From contig CANRAO010000006.1 in assembly GCA_947628615.1 (NCBI GenBank), positions 1 through 64,000 on the forward strand: DNA of 64,000 bases, read 5' to 3'. The notes below the pieces were generated by a model, which saw only the letters and a program-made list of their open reading frames with translations, had not been told where the DNA came from and made no database searches. Below, piece by piece: positions 14,778-24,109 of this stretch (positions are counted from its first letter, which is position 1; each line of letters opens with the position of its first letter). The stretch comes from an uncultured Clostridia bacterium. Lineage in GTDB: Bacteria > Bacillota > Clostridia > Oscillospirales > Ruminococcaceae. The position numbers and the translations under genes are program-made.

Positions 14778-16229
14778 TTAATATGCTTTTCCCCAAAGCA
14801 CCATATGTTTAGCAGGTTTACCGCAGCAAACGCATTTATCATCAATATTTTCCTGCTCAAACGGTATACATCTTGAGCCTGCTCCCGTTTTATCTTTTAC
14901 TTCGTTCTCGCAGGCTTCGTCGCCGCACCACATAGCTTTGATAAAACCGTCGCCTTTTTCGTCTAATGTCTTTGCAATTTCCTCAATGCTCTTGCAGCGA
15001 TAAGTTTTGTTTTCACGGTTTTTAAGAGCTTTTTCATAAAGACCGTCGTGAACCTCTTTAAGCTTTTGTCCAACTGCATTTTCAAGTTCATCAAGAGAAA
15101 CAAAAGACTTCTCTCTGTTGTGCCTGGTAACCAGTACACACTGATTATTTTCAATATCCTTTGGTCCGATTTCAAGCCTTACCGGAACGCCTTTCATTTC
15201 ATATTCTGAGAACTTCCAGCCAGGTGAGTTGTCGCTGTCGTCCAGCTTAACTCTCACGCCGGCTGATTTCAGCTTGTTATAAAGCTCATTCGCCTTATCT
15301 AAAACGCCCTCCTTATGCTGAGCAATAGGAATAATAACTACTTGTATCGGTGCGACAGCAGGAGGCAGAACAAGTCCGTTGTCGTCTCCGTGAGTCATTA
15401 TAATAGCACCTATCAAGCGTGTGGTGACTCCCCATGAGGTCTGATGCGGATTGACCCTTTTGTTTTCCTTGTCCGTGTATTCAATCCCGAACGCTTTAGC
15501 AAAGCCGTCTCCGAAATAGTGAGACGTTCCTGCCTGAAGGGCTTTTCCGTCGTGCATAAGAGCTTCGATAGCGTAGGTTGAAATTGCTCCTGCAAACTTA
15601 TCGCTTTCTGTTTTCTTTCCTTTTACAACAGGCATAGCGAGAGATTCCTCACAGAACCTTGCATAGCAATTGAGCATTTGCTCAGTTTCTTTTACTGCTT
15701 CCTCTGCGGTTGCGTGAATGGTATGACCCTCCTGCCAGAGAAACTCACGGGACCTTAAAAACGGTCTTGTTGTTTTTTCCCATCTGACTACCGAAACCCA
15801 CTGGTTATATAGTTTAGGAAGGTCTCTGTACGAATGGATTATATTAGCATAATGCTCGCAGAAAAGAGTTTCAGACGTAGGACGAACGCACAGACGTTCT
15901 TCTAGCTTTTCGCTTCCGCCGTGAGTTACCCAAGCTACCTCCGGTGCAAAGCCTTCAACGTGATCCTTTTCCTTATTAAGCAGGCTCTCGGGAATAAACA
16001 TAGGCATACATACGTTTTCGTGTCCTGTTTCTTTGAACATTCTGTCTAAAATTCTCTGAATATTTTCCCAGATCGCATAACCGTAAGGACGTATTACCAT
16101 ACAGCCCTTGACGCTTGTGTATTCAATAAGCTCCGCTTTTTTTACAATATCGGTATACCACTTTGCAAAATCAACATCCATAGATGTGATCTGCTCAACC
16201 ATTTTACTGTTTCCGCTGTTTTTTGCCAT
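14778..16229 (-). CDS. proS: Prolyl-tRNA synthetase (short, archaeal/eukaryotic-type)
   Basis: This 483-residue class II synthetase charges tRNA-Pro with proline. It lacks the large editing insertion of the long bacterial form and matches the short ProS type: LRPTSE-like motif ([13 protein letters not shown]) for motif 2 entry, [18 protein letters not shown], and an anticodon-binding part followed by a C-terminal zinc-type region with CGDEACENE and [14 protein letters not shown] precedes the ATG. It follows the 107-residue membrane protein by one base, so both are probably one operon. No T-box leader is seen. Confidence 0.96.
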   Translation of the reverse strand: MAKNSGNSKMVEQITSMDVDFAKWYTDIVKKAELIEYTSVKGCMVIRPYGYAIWENIQRILDRMFKETGHENVCMPMFIPESLLNKEKDHVEGFAPEVAWVTHGGSEKLEERLCVRPTSETLFCEHYANIIHSYRDLPKLYNQWVSVVRWEKTTRPFLRSREFLWQEGHTIHATAEEAVKETEQMLNCYARFCEESLAMPVVKGKKTESDKFAGAISTYAIEALMHDGKALQAGTSHYFGDGFAKAFGIEYTDKENKRVNPHQTSWGVTTRLIGAIIMTHGDDNGLVLPPAVAPIQVVIIPIAQHKEGVLDKANELYNKLKSAGVRVKLDDSDNSPGWKFSEYEMKGVPVRLEIGPKDIENNQCVLVTRHNREKSFVSLDELENAVGQKLKEVHDGLYEKALKNRENKTYRCKSIEEIAKTLDEKGDGFIKAMWCGDEACENEVKDKTGAGSRCIPFEQENIDDKCVCCGKPAKHMVLWGKAY

Positions 16230-16230
16230 A

Positions 16231-16554
16231 TTAATTCTCCTTATTATCGTTGTCTTTAGATTTTATCTTTTCAGAATTGTTTTTTCTGTTAAACCCATAT
16301 ATGTCTTCGTTATAAATTTTATAGTTCGGGTCAAAGTCTTTTAACCCTTCACCTTTTCCGTAGGGGTCTTTAACAGTATAATCCTCAGGATTTATATATT
16401 TATCTTTGTCAGGCGAATCGGGAGCGTTTTTTCTTCTTTTATCAATAAACGCTGCGAGCTTTGGAGTTATAACTGCAATTATAAAAACCAAAAGCAGTAT
16501 AATTATTACACCGCACGCGTATTTGACCAGTGTTAAAACCATTGTACTGTTCAT
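16231..16554 (-). CDS. Small single-span membrane protein of unknown function
   Basis: This 107-residue protein has one N-terminal membrane helix (about 8-32, [20 protein letters not shown]) and a charged, Lys/Asp/Asn-rich cytoplasmic or extracellular tail with no known motif. It is the first gene of the proS transcript, with a good promoter upstream and a GGGGCGG element before the ATG. I do not recognise the family and propose no function. Confidence 0.65.
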   Translation of the reverse strand: MNSTMVLTLVKYACGVIIILLLVFIIAVITPKLAAFIDKRRKNAPDSPDKDKYINPEDYTVKDPYGKGEGLKDFDPNYKIYNEDIYGFNRKNNSEKIKSKDNDNKEN

Positions 16555-16607
16555 TTCAGACCGCCCCGTAAAAGGAGATGTACTCCGTATTGATAATTAT
16601 GTTTCTA

Positions 16608-16636
16608 ATTATAACAATAATATCTTTTTTTTGCAA
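16608..16636 (-). promoter_or_regulatory. Promoter of the proS operon
   Basis: Minus strand TTGCAA (16636-16631), 17 bases, perfect TATAAT (16613-16608). A small GGAG/CTCC hairpin lies in the leader. Confidence 0.8.
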
Positions 16637-16652
16637 GGGCTGTTATTTCGAC

Positions 16653-16686
16653 AAAAAATATCCCGTTCGGAATTAACCGTAACGGG
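16653..16686 (-). terminator. Terminator after the DUF4367-like gene
   Basis: CCCGTTACGG and CCGAACGGG pair with one bulge, and the minus strand runs on as ATATTTTTTG. Confidence 0.8.
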
Positions 16687-16698
16687 AAAATTATTTGA

Positions 16699-17412
16699 TT
16701 ATACGGTTTCGCTAGATGATGAGACATCGTCTGATTTCTGAACATTGTATATAAACGGAATAGATTCGCTCTTTTTCAAAGAGGTTTTGATTTCAAAAGT
16801 GTATTCGGAAGTCGTCCATACTATATAGCATTTTCCGTTGATCTGATATGCTCTGTAGTCCTGACCTGCTCCGCTGTAGAAATCAGATATAATAATATCT
16901 TTATCATTGACGTCATATTCAGGCTGGTAGTCTTTAATAGTTGATTGCGTCAAAGCTATTTCGGTTGTTTTGTTTTTGTATATCGAAACAGCCTTTGTAT
17001 CGGTTATATCTTGATTTATAAGTTCATAACCGTTGGGCAGATCAGCAAGAACATATAGATCCATTATCTTTTTCGGAGCGTTCTTTGCAGCAGTTTCTGA
17101 GTTTGCCGCCGACGAGGTATTATTATTGCTTTTATCATTATTCTTGAAAAACAGATTTCTTGCTATAATAACTAAACAAAGAATTATTACTATCGCATAA
17201 ATGATATACAAAAATATTTTAGACGCTTTATTTTCCTTTTTTGGTTGTTCTGTTTCATTTTCGTCTGTGCCTTCAAAATCTTCATCATAGTAGTAATCGC
17301 TAAATTCGTTTTGTTCATTTTCATCAGCGGCTGCATTATTTATTTTGTTCTCTAACGGTTCAGCAGCATTATTATCATTGATTTCCGGAATTTCATTTTT
17401 TTCAGGTGACAT
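16699..17412 (-). CDS. Single-span membrane protein with DUF4367-like extracellular domain
   Basis: This 237-residue protein has an acidic, Asn/Glu-rich N-terminal part (1-60), one membrane helix (66-88), a Ser/Asn linker, and an exported domain. That domain contains LADLPNGYELINQDI and later DYRAYQINGKCYIVWTTS, resembling DUF4367 domains often attached to anti-sigma or sensor proteins. The topology suggests a cytoplasmic acidic tail and an extracellular sensor or binding domain. AAAGGT precedes the ATG. Function unknown; the family assignment is a judgement by eye. Confidence 0.6.
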   Translation of the reverse strand: MSPEKNEIPEINDNNAAEPLENKINNAAADENEQNEFSDYYYDEDFEGTDENETEQPKKENKASKIFLYIIYAIVIILCLVIIARNLFFKNNDKSNNNTSSAANSETAAKNAPKKIMDLYVLADLPNGYELINQDITDTKAVSIYKNKTTEIALTQSTIKDYQPEYDVNDKDIIISDFYSGAGQDYRAYQINGKCYIVWTTSEYTFEIKTSLKKSESIPFIYNVQKSDDVSSSSETV

Positions 17413-17512
17413 TTTATCACATACCTTTCTGTTAGAAATATAACAAACAAGTCTTGACTGTTAATAGTATAACATTTTACAGACTTTATAGCAAGACCTT
17501 TAGATAACATAA

Positions 17513-17547
17513 ATGAAAACAGCCGTTCTTATGAAAAGAACAGCTGT
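17513..17547 (-). terminator. Terminator after htrA
   Basis: ACAGCTGTTCTT and AAGAACGGCTGT pair on the minus strand with one mismatch, followed by TTTTCATTT. Confidence 0.75.
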
Positions 17548-17603
17548 CTTCAAGGAAGTAATGAAATATGAAAAAATATAAAATATCTCGTAAGCGTAAT
17601 TAA

Positions 17604-19142
17604 TTATGAGGCTTGACCCTGTGACTGATCATTATCAAAGCTTCCGAATAATCCGAACGGATTAAATCCGTATCCGTTATTACCGCCGTAATATTCGCTT
17701 TGATTGGATTCAGTAGTGTTTTGACTTTCGCTGCTGGTGGCAGTTGATTTATCCTCGTCAAGTGTAGCCTTAACATTCATTTTGTTACCTTGCCTGTAAA
17801 GGGTAATAGTAATTGTATCGCCGGCTTTGTATTTAGCCTTGATTTTGTTAAACTCAGAAATAGATGTTATAGTAGTGTCATTAATACCTATAACTACGTC
17901 CCCAACTTTAATTCCCGCTTTGGCAGCGGCTGAACCCTCTTCAACGTTTCTTACGATAAATCCCTGAGGTACGCCGTAATACTGCGACCAAAGCTCGGTA
18001 ATTGTTTGTCCGCTGAGACCTAACACAGGACGGCCTTTTACGTAACCGTATTCAATAAGGTCATCAATTATAGGTTTTGCATTGTCAATTGGAATTGCAA
18101 AGCCTAAGCCTTCGCCGTATGCTGAACTTACTTTTGCCGAAGTGATACCTATTACCTGACCGTAAGCGTTTACCAATGCTCCTCCTGAGTTTCCGCTGTT
18201 TATGGAAGCGTCAGTCTGAATCAAGTTCATTTCTTGGTCTTCTATTGTAAGAGTTCTGTCAAGAGCAGATATAATTCCCGATGTAACAGAGCCTGCAAGC
18301 TCAAAACCAAGAGGATTTCCGATAGCTATTGCAATTTCTCCTACCTGAAGGTTAGCTGATTTGCCGAATTCAGCGGGAGTTAAACCTTTCTTGTCTATTT
18401 TGATAACTGCAAGGTCGGTTTGAGAGTCAATACCTATCAATTCTGCTTGCATAGAAGTTTTGTCCTCATCTGTGAACACAACTGAAAGATTGCTTGCACC
18501 GCTTACCACATGGGCGTTAGTTATAATGTATCCGTCCTCTTTCATTATAATTCCGGTTCCTGTTGCTGTCTGAGATGAGCTTGATGCGGAAATTCCCACA
18601 ACCGAGCCCGAAACCTTTTTAACTATTTCAGGTATTGAAAGAGCGTCTGAAGGGGTTGCAAGCTGTGTTAATGTTGGAAGATTTTTTGTATCTCTGTTCG
18701 ATTCTTTGGCTGTTGAACTTCCGCCTGAAGATTTTGTGCTGCCTGCGTTGTCTGTGTCAGAGACCGATATTCTTATTCCTTTGCCTGAAATCATTGCATA
18801 CCCCACAACGGAGGTTATTGCAATGGCAAGCACGCAGATTACGGCTACCAGACCGGTAAGAAACTTTTTACTCTTCTTTTTATTCTTATTGGGATAATAT
18901 GAAACTTCATTTACATTAGCATAACTCTGCTGATTGTTATAAGAATACTCTTGTTTATATTCATCCGGAGTAAATTCCTCAGCAGGAGTACCAGAGGATA
19001 CTTCTGTCGAAGCGTCATTTTCAGCAGTGATGTTTTCAGCCTGAACGACCTCCGGATTTTCATTATTCTGTACAGAGTCAATGGAATCAACACTGGTTAC
19101 CTTTTCTGAAGGTTCATTATTGAAATTCTTGTTCTCATCCAT
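17604..19142 (-). CDS. HtrA/DegP-type membrane-anchored serine protease
   Basis: This 512-residue S1C protease should degrade or refold damaged proteins outside the membrane. A long acidic cytoplasmic part (1-90) precedes one membrane helix (93-117). The trypsin-like domain has the full triad: His211 in ITNAHVV, Asp243 in QTDLAVIK and Ser319 in NSGNSGGAL. One PDZ domain follows (about 375-465, with GFIVRNVEEGSAAAKAGI), then a Ser/Gln/Gly-rich tail. AGGAGGT precedes the ATG. It is divergent from the radical SAM gene at 19397. Confidence 0.95.
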   Translation of the reverse strand: MDENKNFNNEPSEKVTSVDSIDSVQNNENPEVVQAENITAENDASTEVSSGTPAEEFTPDEYKQEYSYNNQQSYANVNEVSYYPNKNKKKSKKFLTGLVAVICVLAIAITSVVGYAMISGKGIRISVSDTDNAGSTKSSGGSSTAKESNRDTKNLPTLTQLATPSDALSIPEIVKKVSGSVVGISASSSSQTATGTGIIMKEDGYIITNAHVVSGASNLSVVFTDEDKTSMQAELIGIDSQTDLAVIKIDKKGLTPAEFGKSANLQVGEIAIAIGNPLGFELAGSVTSGIISALDRTLTIEDQEMNLIQTDASINSGNSGGALVNAYGQVIGITSAKVSSAYGEGLGFAIPIDNAKPIIDDLIEYGYVKGRPVLGLSGQTITELWSQYYGVPQGFIVRNVEEGSAAAKAGIKVGDVVIGINDTTITSISEFNKIKAKYKAGDTITITLYRQGNKMNVKATLDEDKSTATSSESQNTTESNQSEYYGGNNGYGFNPFGLFGSFDNDQSQGQAS

Positions 19143-19253
19143 TTTTGAGACCTCCTAAATTTATAATTGATTTTATTTGTTTGATTTAACTTAATTATTA
19201 TTATAATGTCATTTGTGATAATCATATGATAAAATTTAGAATTTTTGTGATAC

Positions 19254-19282
19254 TTGAAAGATAGTTTTTTTTGAGTTATACT
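19254..19282 (+). promoter_or_regulatory. Promoter of the radical SAM gene
   Basis: TTGAAA (19254-19259), 17 bases, TATACT (19277-19282). The predicted start falls at the first heptamer repeat unit. Confidence 0.65.
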
Positions 19283-19288
19283 ATAATT

Positions 19289-19337
19289 AGAAGCAAGAAG
19301 CAAGAAGCAAGAAGCAAGAAGCAAGAAGCAAGAAGCA
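19289..19337 (+). repeat. Heptamer tandem repeat, seven units of AGAAGCA
   Basis: Exactly seven perfect copies of AGAAGCA lie end to end between a promoter and the ribosome site of the radical SAM gene. Perfect short tandem repeats of this kind change copy number by slippage. Each unit contains AGAAGC, the complement of GCTTCT at 19372-19377 next to the ribosome site. Confidence 0.95.
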
Positions 19338-19396
19338 ACTGGCATCTTGCAGATAAATGCAAAGGAGGAACGCTTCTTTTAGAAGCTGATATTATT

Positions 19397-19999
19397 ATGA
19401 TGACTATTACCTATGTTTTAAGTAACAAACTATATCTGAATATTACAAACAAATGTCCCTGCGCCTGTGAGTTTTGCATAAGAAGAAACGGTGAGGGCGC
19501 ATACGGCTCGGACAGCCTTTGGCTTGAGCGTCAGCCCACGGCAGAAGAAGTAATAGACGCATTGAAAAAAGAGGACTTGGACAGCTTTGATGAAATTATT
19601 TTCTGTGGTTTCGGCGAACCGACCTGTGAGCTTGGAATTTTGATAAAAACGGCAAAATACATCAGGAGCGTTACAAAAACTCCGATAAGAATAAACACAA
19701 ACGGGCTTTCTGATTTGATAAACGAATCAAGCACCTGCAAGCTGATGACAGGGCTTTTTGATACTGTTTCGATAAGCCTTAACGCCTCAAACAAGGAGGA
19801 ATACAATAAAGTTACCCAGCCCAAGTGGAAGGACAAAGCCTTTGACGCTATGATAAATTTTGCGGTCGAGGCAAAAGAGATTTTCCCGAGAGTAATTTTG
19901 TCGGTCGTTGACGTCATTTCAGAAGAGGAAATCGAAAAATGCAGGGAACTTTGTAAAAAGCTCGGAATAGAGCTAAGAGTCAGAGAATATTCTGCTTAG
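19397..19999 (+). CDS. Radical SAM protein of the TatD-linked type
   Basis: This 200-residue protein carries the radical SAM cluster motif C20-x3-C24-x2-C27 (CPCACEFC) right after the start, then FCGFGEPT, the glycine-rich S-adenosylmethionine loop. The start MTITYVLSNKLYLNITNKC agrees with the TatD-family-linked radical SAM group. Its reaction is unknown. The ATG pair at 19397/19400 is far from AAAGGAGG (19361-19368), but a perfect GCTTCT-TTT-AGAAGC hairpin (19372-19386) between them could bring the two together. tatD is not adjacent here. Confidence 0.85.
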   Translation: MMTITYVLSNKLYLNITNKCPCACEFCIRRNGEGAYGSDSLWLERQPTAEEVIDALKKEDLDSFDEIIFCGFGEPTCELGILIKTAKYIRSVTKTPIRINTNGLSDLINESSTCKLMTGLFDTVSISLNASNKEEYNKVTQPKWKDKAFDAMINFAVEAKEIFPRVILSVVDVISEEEIEKCRELCKKLGIELRVREYSA

Positions 20000-20197
20000 T
20001 TATACATTATTATAATTAAATATATTTAAATCAATTGAAAGTTTTCGGTCAAGCCTTTTTCCCGGTGAGCCACCGGAGGCATTTTGCCTTTGGAAAGTTG
20101 TTCAAAATGTTCAATATTGAGCAACGGCAAATCGGACTATTTGCAAATAATTAACGTGAGATGCTGTGTGTTTACATTTTACAAAAATAGATCACGA

Positions 20198-20388
20198 ACT
20201 GGATCCAACGTCATCGTTGGCGGGTCAAGGGCGGAGCCCTGTCGCCGACCTCAGTCGGCGAAATACTCATTATCCGTAGGGCGTTCCGAAAGAGGGTGTA
20301 ACCTAAAACTGCAAAGCAGTTTTAGCTAAAAAAATAGTCCAGTGGACTATTTTAAAAGAGGGGAAGCCCTGCAAGAGAGGGCTTCCCC
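20198..20388. repeat. Hairpin-rich intergenic repeat
   Basis: Six perfect hairpins follow one another: CCAACG/CGTTGG, AGGGC/GCCCT, TCGCCGAC/GTCGGCGA, CTAAAACTGC/GCAGTTTTAG, AAATAGTCCA/TGGACTATTT and GGGGAAGCCCT/AGGGCTTCCCC (20360-20388). The first 23 bases are shared with 371-393. On the minus strand the last hairpin is followed by TCTTTTAAAA and probably ends the GH74 transcript. A further hairpin, GGTG/CACC with flanking GCCT/AGGC, lies at 20051-20080. There is no gene in 20000-20448. Confidence 0.75.
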
Positions 20389-20448
20389 TAAAAAGACTTT
20401 ATTTAGTCAAGAACAGGGCATAAAGTTTTTCTTTACGCCCTTGTGTTT

Positions 20449-22728
20449 TTATTTAGCCGGATTTCCCATAATAATTCCCCGTCCGTTTGTTGAAATATAT
20501 ACCCGTCCGAAGGTTTTCGGGTCTCCCGAGATTTTGTTGTTTACATTTCCCCATCTCTGAGTATCATCATTTATTCGTTCCCACGATTTGCCTTCGTCGG
20601 TAGAACGGTATACGCCCTCGCCCTTATTATCACATTCTCCGATAATGTATATAGCCATAGGATCTCCGTCTTTTTCGCCCTTTCCAAGACCTATACACTT
20701 AACACTCTGTATCTCTTTATTAGGAGCGATCATTTCGCATCCTTCCTTGCCTGCGTTTTCAAGGTGGAAAACAAGACCTGCGGCAATCCAGAGATCTCCC
20801 TCTTTTTCAGGATTTGCAACAATATCAGCGTTAGATATTAATATGTTGAGAAACTCTTTAAATGTTTTTCCCTTGTTGGTCGAGATATACAATGTTCCGC
20901 CGTTTTCTGCAAATATTTTATTTGGGTTCACCTGATCGGGAATTAAATTTGTATTTGCGGGAATCCCTTTGCATTTATTCCACGTCTTTCCCCAGTCTGT
21001 TGTGTAGTAGGTGTTTACGCTGGAAGTGCCCGGGGCCCAGAATAAAACCTTTCCGTCGGCAGAGAGATATGCTGTTCCGCCTTCGTTGATGTTTTCTCCT
21101 TTAGGTATTGTTTTTACAAACTGCCATGTCTTTGTTCCGTCGGTTGAATAGCAGATCGAATTCTCAAACGCAGCGTCTTTTGTAGTTCTTACCACAATGT
21201 CGGGGTTGTTTGAGGCAACCGCCAGAGATTCTGCCTTGAAGCTTTGAACGCCCCAATGCTCTTTAGGAGCGACATTTACGTCATCGTGTCTGAAGCCGTA
21301 AAGGTCGCCTAATATTGAATACAAATCAGGGGTGTTCTCTCCGCAGTCTTTAGGCGAATAGAAATCAAAGATAGCCGTTTCTTCAATTCCCATACCACGA
21401 ACTTCTATATTAACCTTTTCCTGACCGATTTTTGTTGCGTTATCAGTGCCGAATATTGTTGCGCCTGTTCCGTAAAGAATTTCATCGGGATCAAACGGGT
21501 TTATCGCAACTCCTGATGTCCACCAGCCCAGCTTTAACTGACCTTGCCAGTCAAGCCACGGAGATTCGGAAATATCCAGGTTGTAGTCTTTTTCCTCTGT
21601 TTCAATGTTCCACAGACCTTTCCATGTATTGCCTCCGTCAAAGCTGATACACACATTGTCCTCAGAACCCCAGTGGCATATTGTAGTAACTGCTATCATA
21701 TCTCCGTTATATTTATCGTTGTTGCATATCGACAGACCGCACCAGCCGTTTCCTGTGATTTTCGGCGTGATGTCAGTCCATTTTTTATCTTTTATATTAT
21801 ATCTGCAAACAATTCCCATAGGAGGGTTCTTTTCCTGAGTCATCATACTTGAGTATGTAACATAGAGATTCCCGTTGGTTGAAACCCTTCCCTGCTGAGG
21901 GAAGTACTTGATATTGCCGTTGTCAGAGAACTCGTTTGAAACAGCCTGCCAAGTCTTTCCGGCATCGTCGGTGCGATAGATTTTCTCTGATTCTTTATTT
22001 GCAACTCCGCAGAAGAATGTTTTTGTGGCTTCTCCTTTTTTTGAGCTTGATTTATCCATAGCGACCCAGATAATACCGTAGGTGTAGCCGCTTTCGCCGA
22101 AAGCTCCTTTATCAGGAAAAGATTTAACATTGCTCCATGTCTGACCGTAGTCTTTTGACACAAATAAACCTTGAGAGTGAGAACCGTAATATATAATGCT
22201 GTTATCATTAGGGTCAATGCAGAGACGTTCGCCTGTGTTTCTTCCCCAGTCGTTTCCGCCCATTGTCATATTGCCCATATCTACTTTAGTCCAATTTTTG
22301 CCGTAGTCATATGAATACATTATACAGCCGTTTCCCGAGTATGAAGTTCCGCAGGATATGTAAACACGGTTCGGTTCTACAGGATCGGTGGCAATGCTTT
22401 CAATACAGTTATATCCCCAGTCTTCTCCGCCAAAGCTGTCGGTGATACATTCCCATTCATTTTTATCCTTGTTTAATTTGTATGCTCCGCCTATATCTGT
22501 TTTTGCGTAAACTAAGTTTTCTTCCGTTTCATTATAGACCATTCCCGGAACATATCCGCCGCCTACGATCTTAACATTGCTCCATTCATATCCCGTGTCG
22601 GTCGGCTGACTGTTATAGTATTTTGCAGGATCTGCTTTTCCTTTTTCGTTTTTATCTGCACAGCCTCCAAGTGCAGACGCCGACAGGCAAAGACCTGTCA
22701 ATAACGCAATTATTTTAAAAATTTTCAT
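20449..22728 (-). CDS. GH74 xyloglucanase-like lipoprotein
   Basis: This 759-residue exported protein should cut the glucan backbone of xyloglucan. It has a lipoprotein signal with lipobox A-L-G-G-Cys23, so it is anchored to the outer face of the membrane. The body is a double seven-bladed propeller with many BNR-type blades (S-x-D-x-G-x-x-W), as in GH74. NVKIVGGGYVPGMVYN and YAKTDIGGAYKL (Asp78) match the N-terminal active-site region of the family. In the second half INPFDPDEILYGTGATIFGT has Asn where IDPF is usual. There is no CBM or dockerin. AAGGAGG precedes the ATG. Confidence 0.9.
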   Translation of the reverse strand: MKIFKIIALLTGLCLSASALGGCADKNEKGKADPAKYYNSQPTDTGYEWSNVKIVGGGYVPGMVYNETEENLVYAKTDIGGAYKLNKDKNEWECITDSFGGEDWGYNCIESIATDPVEPNRVYISCGTSYSGNGCIMYSYDYGKNWTKVDMGNMTMGGNDWGRNTGERLCIDPNDNSIIYYGSHSQGLFVSKDYGQTWSNVKSFPDKGAFGESGYTYGIIWVAMDKSSSKKGEATKTFFCGVANKESEKIYRTDDAGKTWQAVSNEFSDNGNIKYFPQQGRVSTNGNLYVTYSSMMTQEKNPPMGIVCRYNIKDKKWTDITPKITGNGWCGLSICNNDKYNGDMIAVTTICHWGSEDNVCISFDGGNTWKGLWNIETEEKDYNLDISESPWLDWQGQLKLGWWTSGVAINPFDPDEILYGTGATIFGTDNATKIGQEKVNIEVRGMGIEETAIFDFYSPKDCGENTPDLYSILGDLYGFRHDDVNVAPKEHWGVQSFKAESLAVASNNPDIVVRTTKDAAFENSICYSTDGTKTWQFVKTIPKGENINEGGTAYLSADGKVLFWAPGTSSVNTYYTTDWGKTWNKCKGIPANTNLIPDQVNPNKIFAENGGTLYISTNKGKTFKEFLNILISNADIVANPEKEGDLWIAAGLVFHLENAGKEGCEMIAPNKEIQSVKCIGLGKGEKDGDPMAIYIIGECDNKGEGVYRSTDEGKSWERINDDTQRWGNVNNKISGDPKTFGRVYISTNGRGIIMGNPAK

Positions 22729-22925
22729 AATTCCTCCTTGTTTGTAGTTACCATTTTACAAAAAGTAAAATGACGCTGTACTTTCGTCAGCAATATTATA
22801 ACAAAACAAAAAGTAAATTACAATGTTTTTCCTCTTGTGATAAGTGACAAGGTATAACGGTGTTTTTTGTTTAATATATATAGTAACAGACTGATTTTAA
22901 GTTATTATCACAGGAGGGTGTATTT

Positions 22926-23213
22926 ATGAACGATTTTAATAAGCAGGGAATTAACAAAAACCATAATGCCATTTTAGAAAACAGAAAAAGACTTCTTTTA
23001 TCGGGAGTTACAGATGTGGACAGCTTTAATGAAAATCAGATGATTTTATTTACTGAACTTGGAGAGTTAATGATAAAAGGAAAGAACCTTCATATAAACG
23101 AAATGAATGTAGAAACAGGGGATTTTTCTGTAGAAGGGGATATATGGGCGCTTATTTACGGCGATAAAGACAAAAATCAGCGTCTGGGAATATTAAAAAA
23201 GATTTTTAAATAG
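22926..23213 (+). CDS. yabP: Sporulation protein YabP
   Basis: This 95-residue protein matches YabP, a small forespore or mother-cell protein needed for normal spore coat or cortex formation. Recognisable segments are NRKRLLLSGVTDVDSFNENQ and GDFSVEGDIWALIYGD. AGGAGG lies before the ATG. It begins the yabP-yabQ-divIC-S1 run, the same order as in Bacillus subtilis, which supports all four assignments and shows that the organism belongs to an endospore-forming lineage. Confidence 0.9.
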   Translation: MNDFNKQGINKNHNAILENRKRLLLSGVTDVDSFNENQMILFTELGELMIKGKNLHINEMNVETGDFSVEGDIWALIYGDKDKNQRLGILKKIFK

Positions 23214-23241
23214 ATAAATTATTTATAAGGGATGATGCGGT

Positions 23242-23727
23242 GTGCCTGATTATATTTTCGGACTTCAATATGAAACAAAGCTGTTTTTGCTCTCGTTTTT
23301 AATAGGATTAGTATTCGGAGCAGTTTATGATGTCCTTAGAATTATCAGAATAGTCAAGAGGCATCATAGGTACGTGGTTTTTATAGAAGATTTTGCTTTT
23401 GTTGTTTTTTGTGCGTTTTGGTATTTTCTATTCTCTACAGAACTTGCAAGAGGGCAGATACGGCTGTTTATTTTGATTGGAATATTTATAGGCTTCATTG
23501 TATATTTGCTTACGTTGGGAAGTCTTACGACAAGACTGGCAACAGGAATCAGAAAAGTTTATGAGAAAATTGAAACGTGGATAAAAAGTAAAATTTTTAC
23601 TCCAATTTACACAAAATTAAAGAACAAAATTGTGCAAAATTACTTATCTTTAAGAAAAAGAATAAAAAGTGGAAAAAAAGGCTTGAAAGTTGGGAAAAAT
23701 GTAGTGTATAATAAAGATAATAATTAG
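23242..23727 (+). CDS. yabQ: Sporulation protein YabQ
   Basis: This 161-residue integral membrane protein has four hydrophobic segments (about 12-32, 45-62, 70-90, 92-108) and the family stretch LIGLVFGAVYDVLRIIRI. A basic C-terminal tail of about 50 residues follows. YabQ localises to the forespore membrane and is needed for cortex formation. It starts at GTG 23242, preceded by AAGGGATG. Confidence 0.88.
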   Translation: MPDYIFGLQYETKLFLLSFLIGLVFGAVYDVLRIIRIVKRHHRYVVFIEDFAFVVFCAFWYFLFSTELARGQIRLFILIGIFIGFIVYLLTLGSLTTRLATGIRKVYEKIETWIKSKIFTPIYTKLKNKIVQNYLSLRKRIKSGKKGLKVGKNVVYNKDNN

Positions 23728-23752
23728 TTTACCGCATTAAGGAGGTATAACA

Positions 23753-24082
23753 ATGTCAAGAAGCAATGACTCTTTGAATGAATTGATATCTAATCAAAAG
23801 AATAAGAAATCTCTTTCTTCAAAAATCGCAACGATTGCTGTTTTAGTGCTTTTGGTTTATGCACTGTATCTTGTTATATCTCAGCAGGCAGAAATAAATG
23901 AACAGCAAAAGGAATTGGCAAACATTAAGTCGCAAATCACTATTGCTAAGCAGGAAAATGATGAATATACACGTCTGCTAAGCGGTAAGGACGAAAGTGA
24001 ATATATGAAAAAAATAGCTATTGAAAGATACGGCTATGCTTATCCAAATGAACGCCGTTTTTATGTGGCAAGTTTAGGCTAA
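23753..24082 (+). CDS. divIC: Septum formation initiator, DivIC/FtsB type
   Basis: This 109-residue protein has a short cytoplasmic start, one membrane helix (about 24-43), a coiled coil (about 44-78, EINEQQKELANIKSQI) and the closing YAYPNERRFY segment. This is the FtsB/DivIC plan: a bitopic divisome protein that pairs with FtsL/DivIB to regulate septal peptidoglycan synthesis. AAGGAGGT precedes the ATG. The yab gene order supports the divIC name. Confidence 0.85.
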   Translation: MSRSNDSLNELISNQKNKKSLSSKIATIAVLVLLVYALYLVISQQAEINEQQKELANIKSQITIAKQENDEYTRLLSGKDESEYMKKIAIERYGYAYPNERRFYVASLG

Positions 24083-24109
24083 TACGTTTCAGAGAGGATT
24101 TAAAATTTT

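Noticed and set aside
16555-16660. T-box leader before the proS operon
   Set aside because: The leader is short and has no T-box core, specifier loop or antiterminator; the same is true before gltX, which follows ribF directly.
19289-19337. CRISPR array from the tandem repeats
   Set aside because: The units are contiguous 7-mers with no spacers, and no cas genes are present.
20084-20329. Plus-strand 81-codon frame
   Set aside because: It runs through the hairpin repeats, has no ribosome site, and the residues look random.
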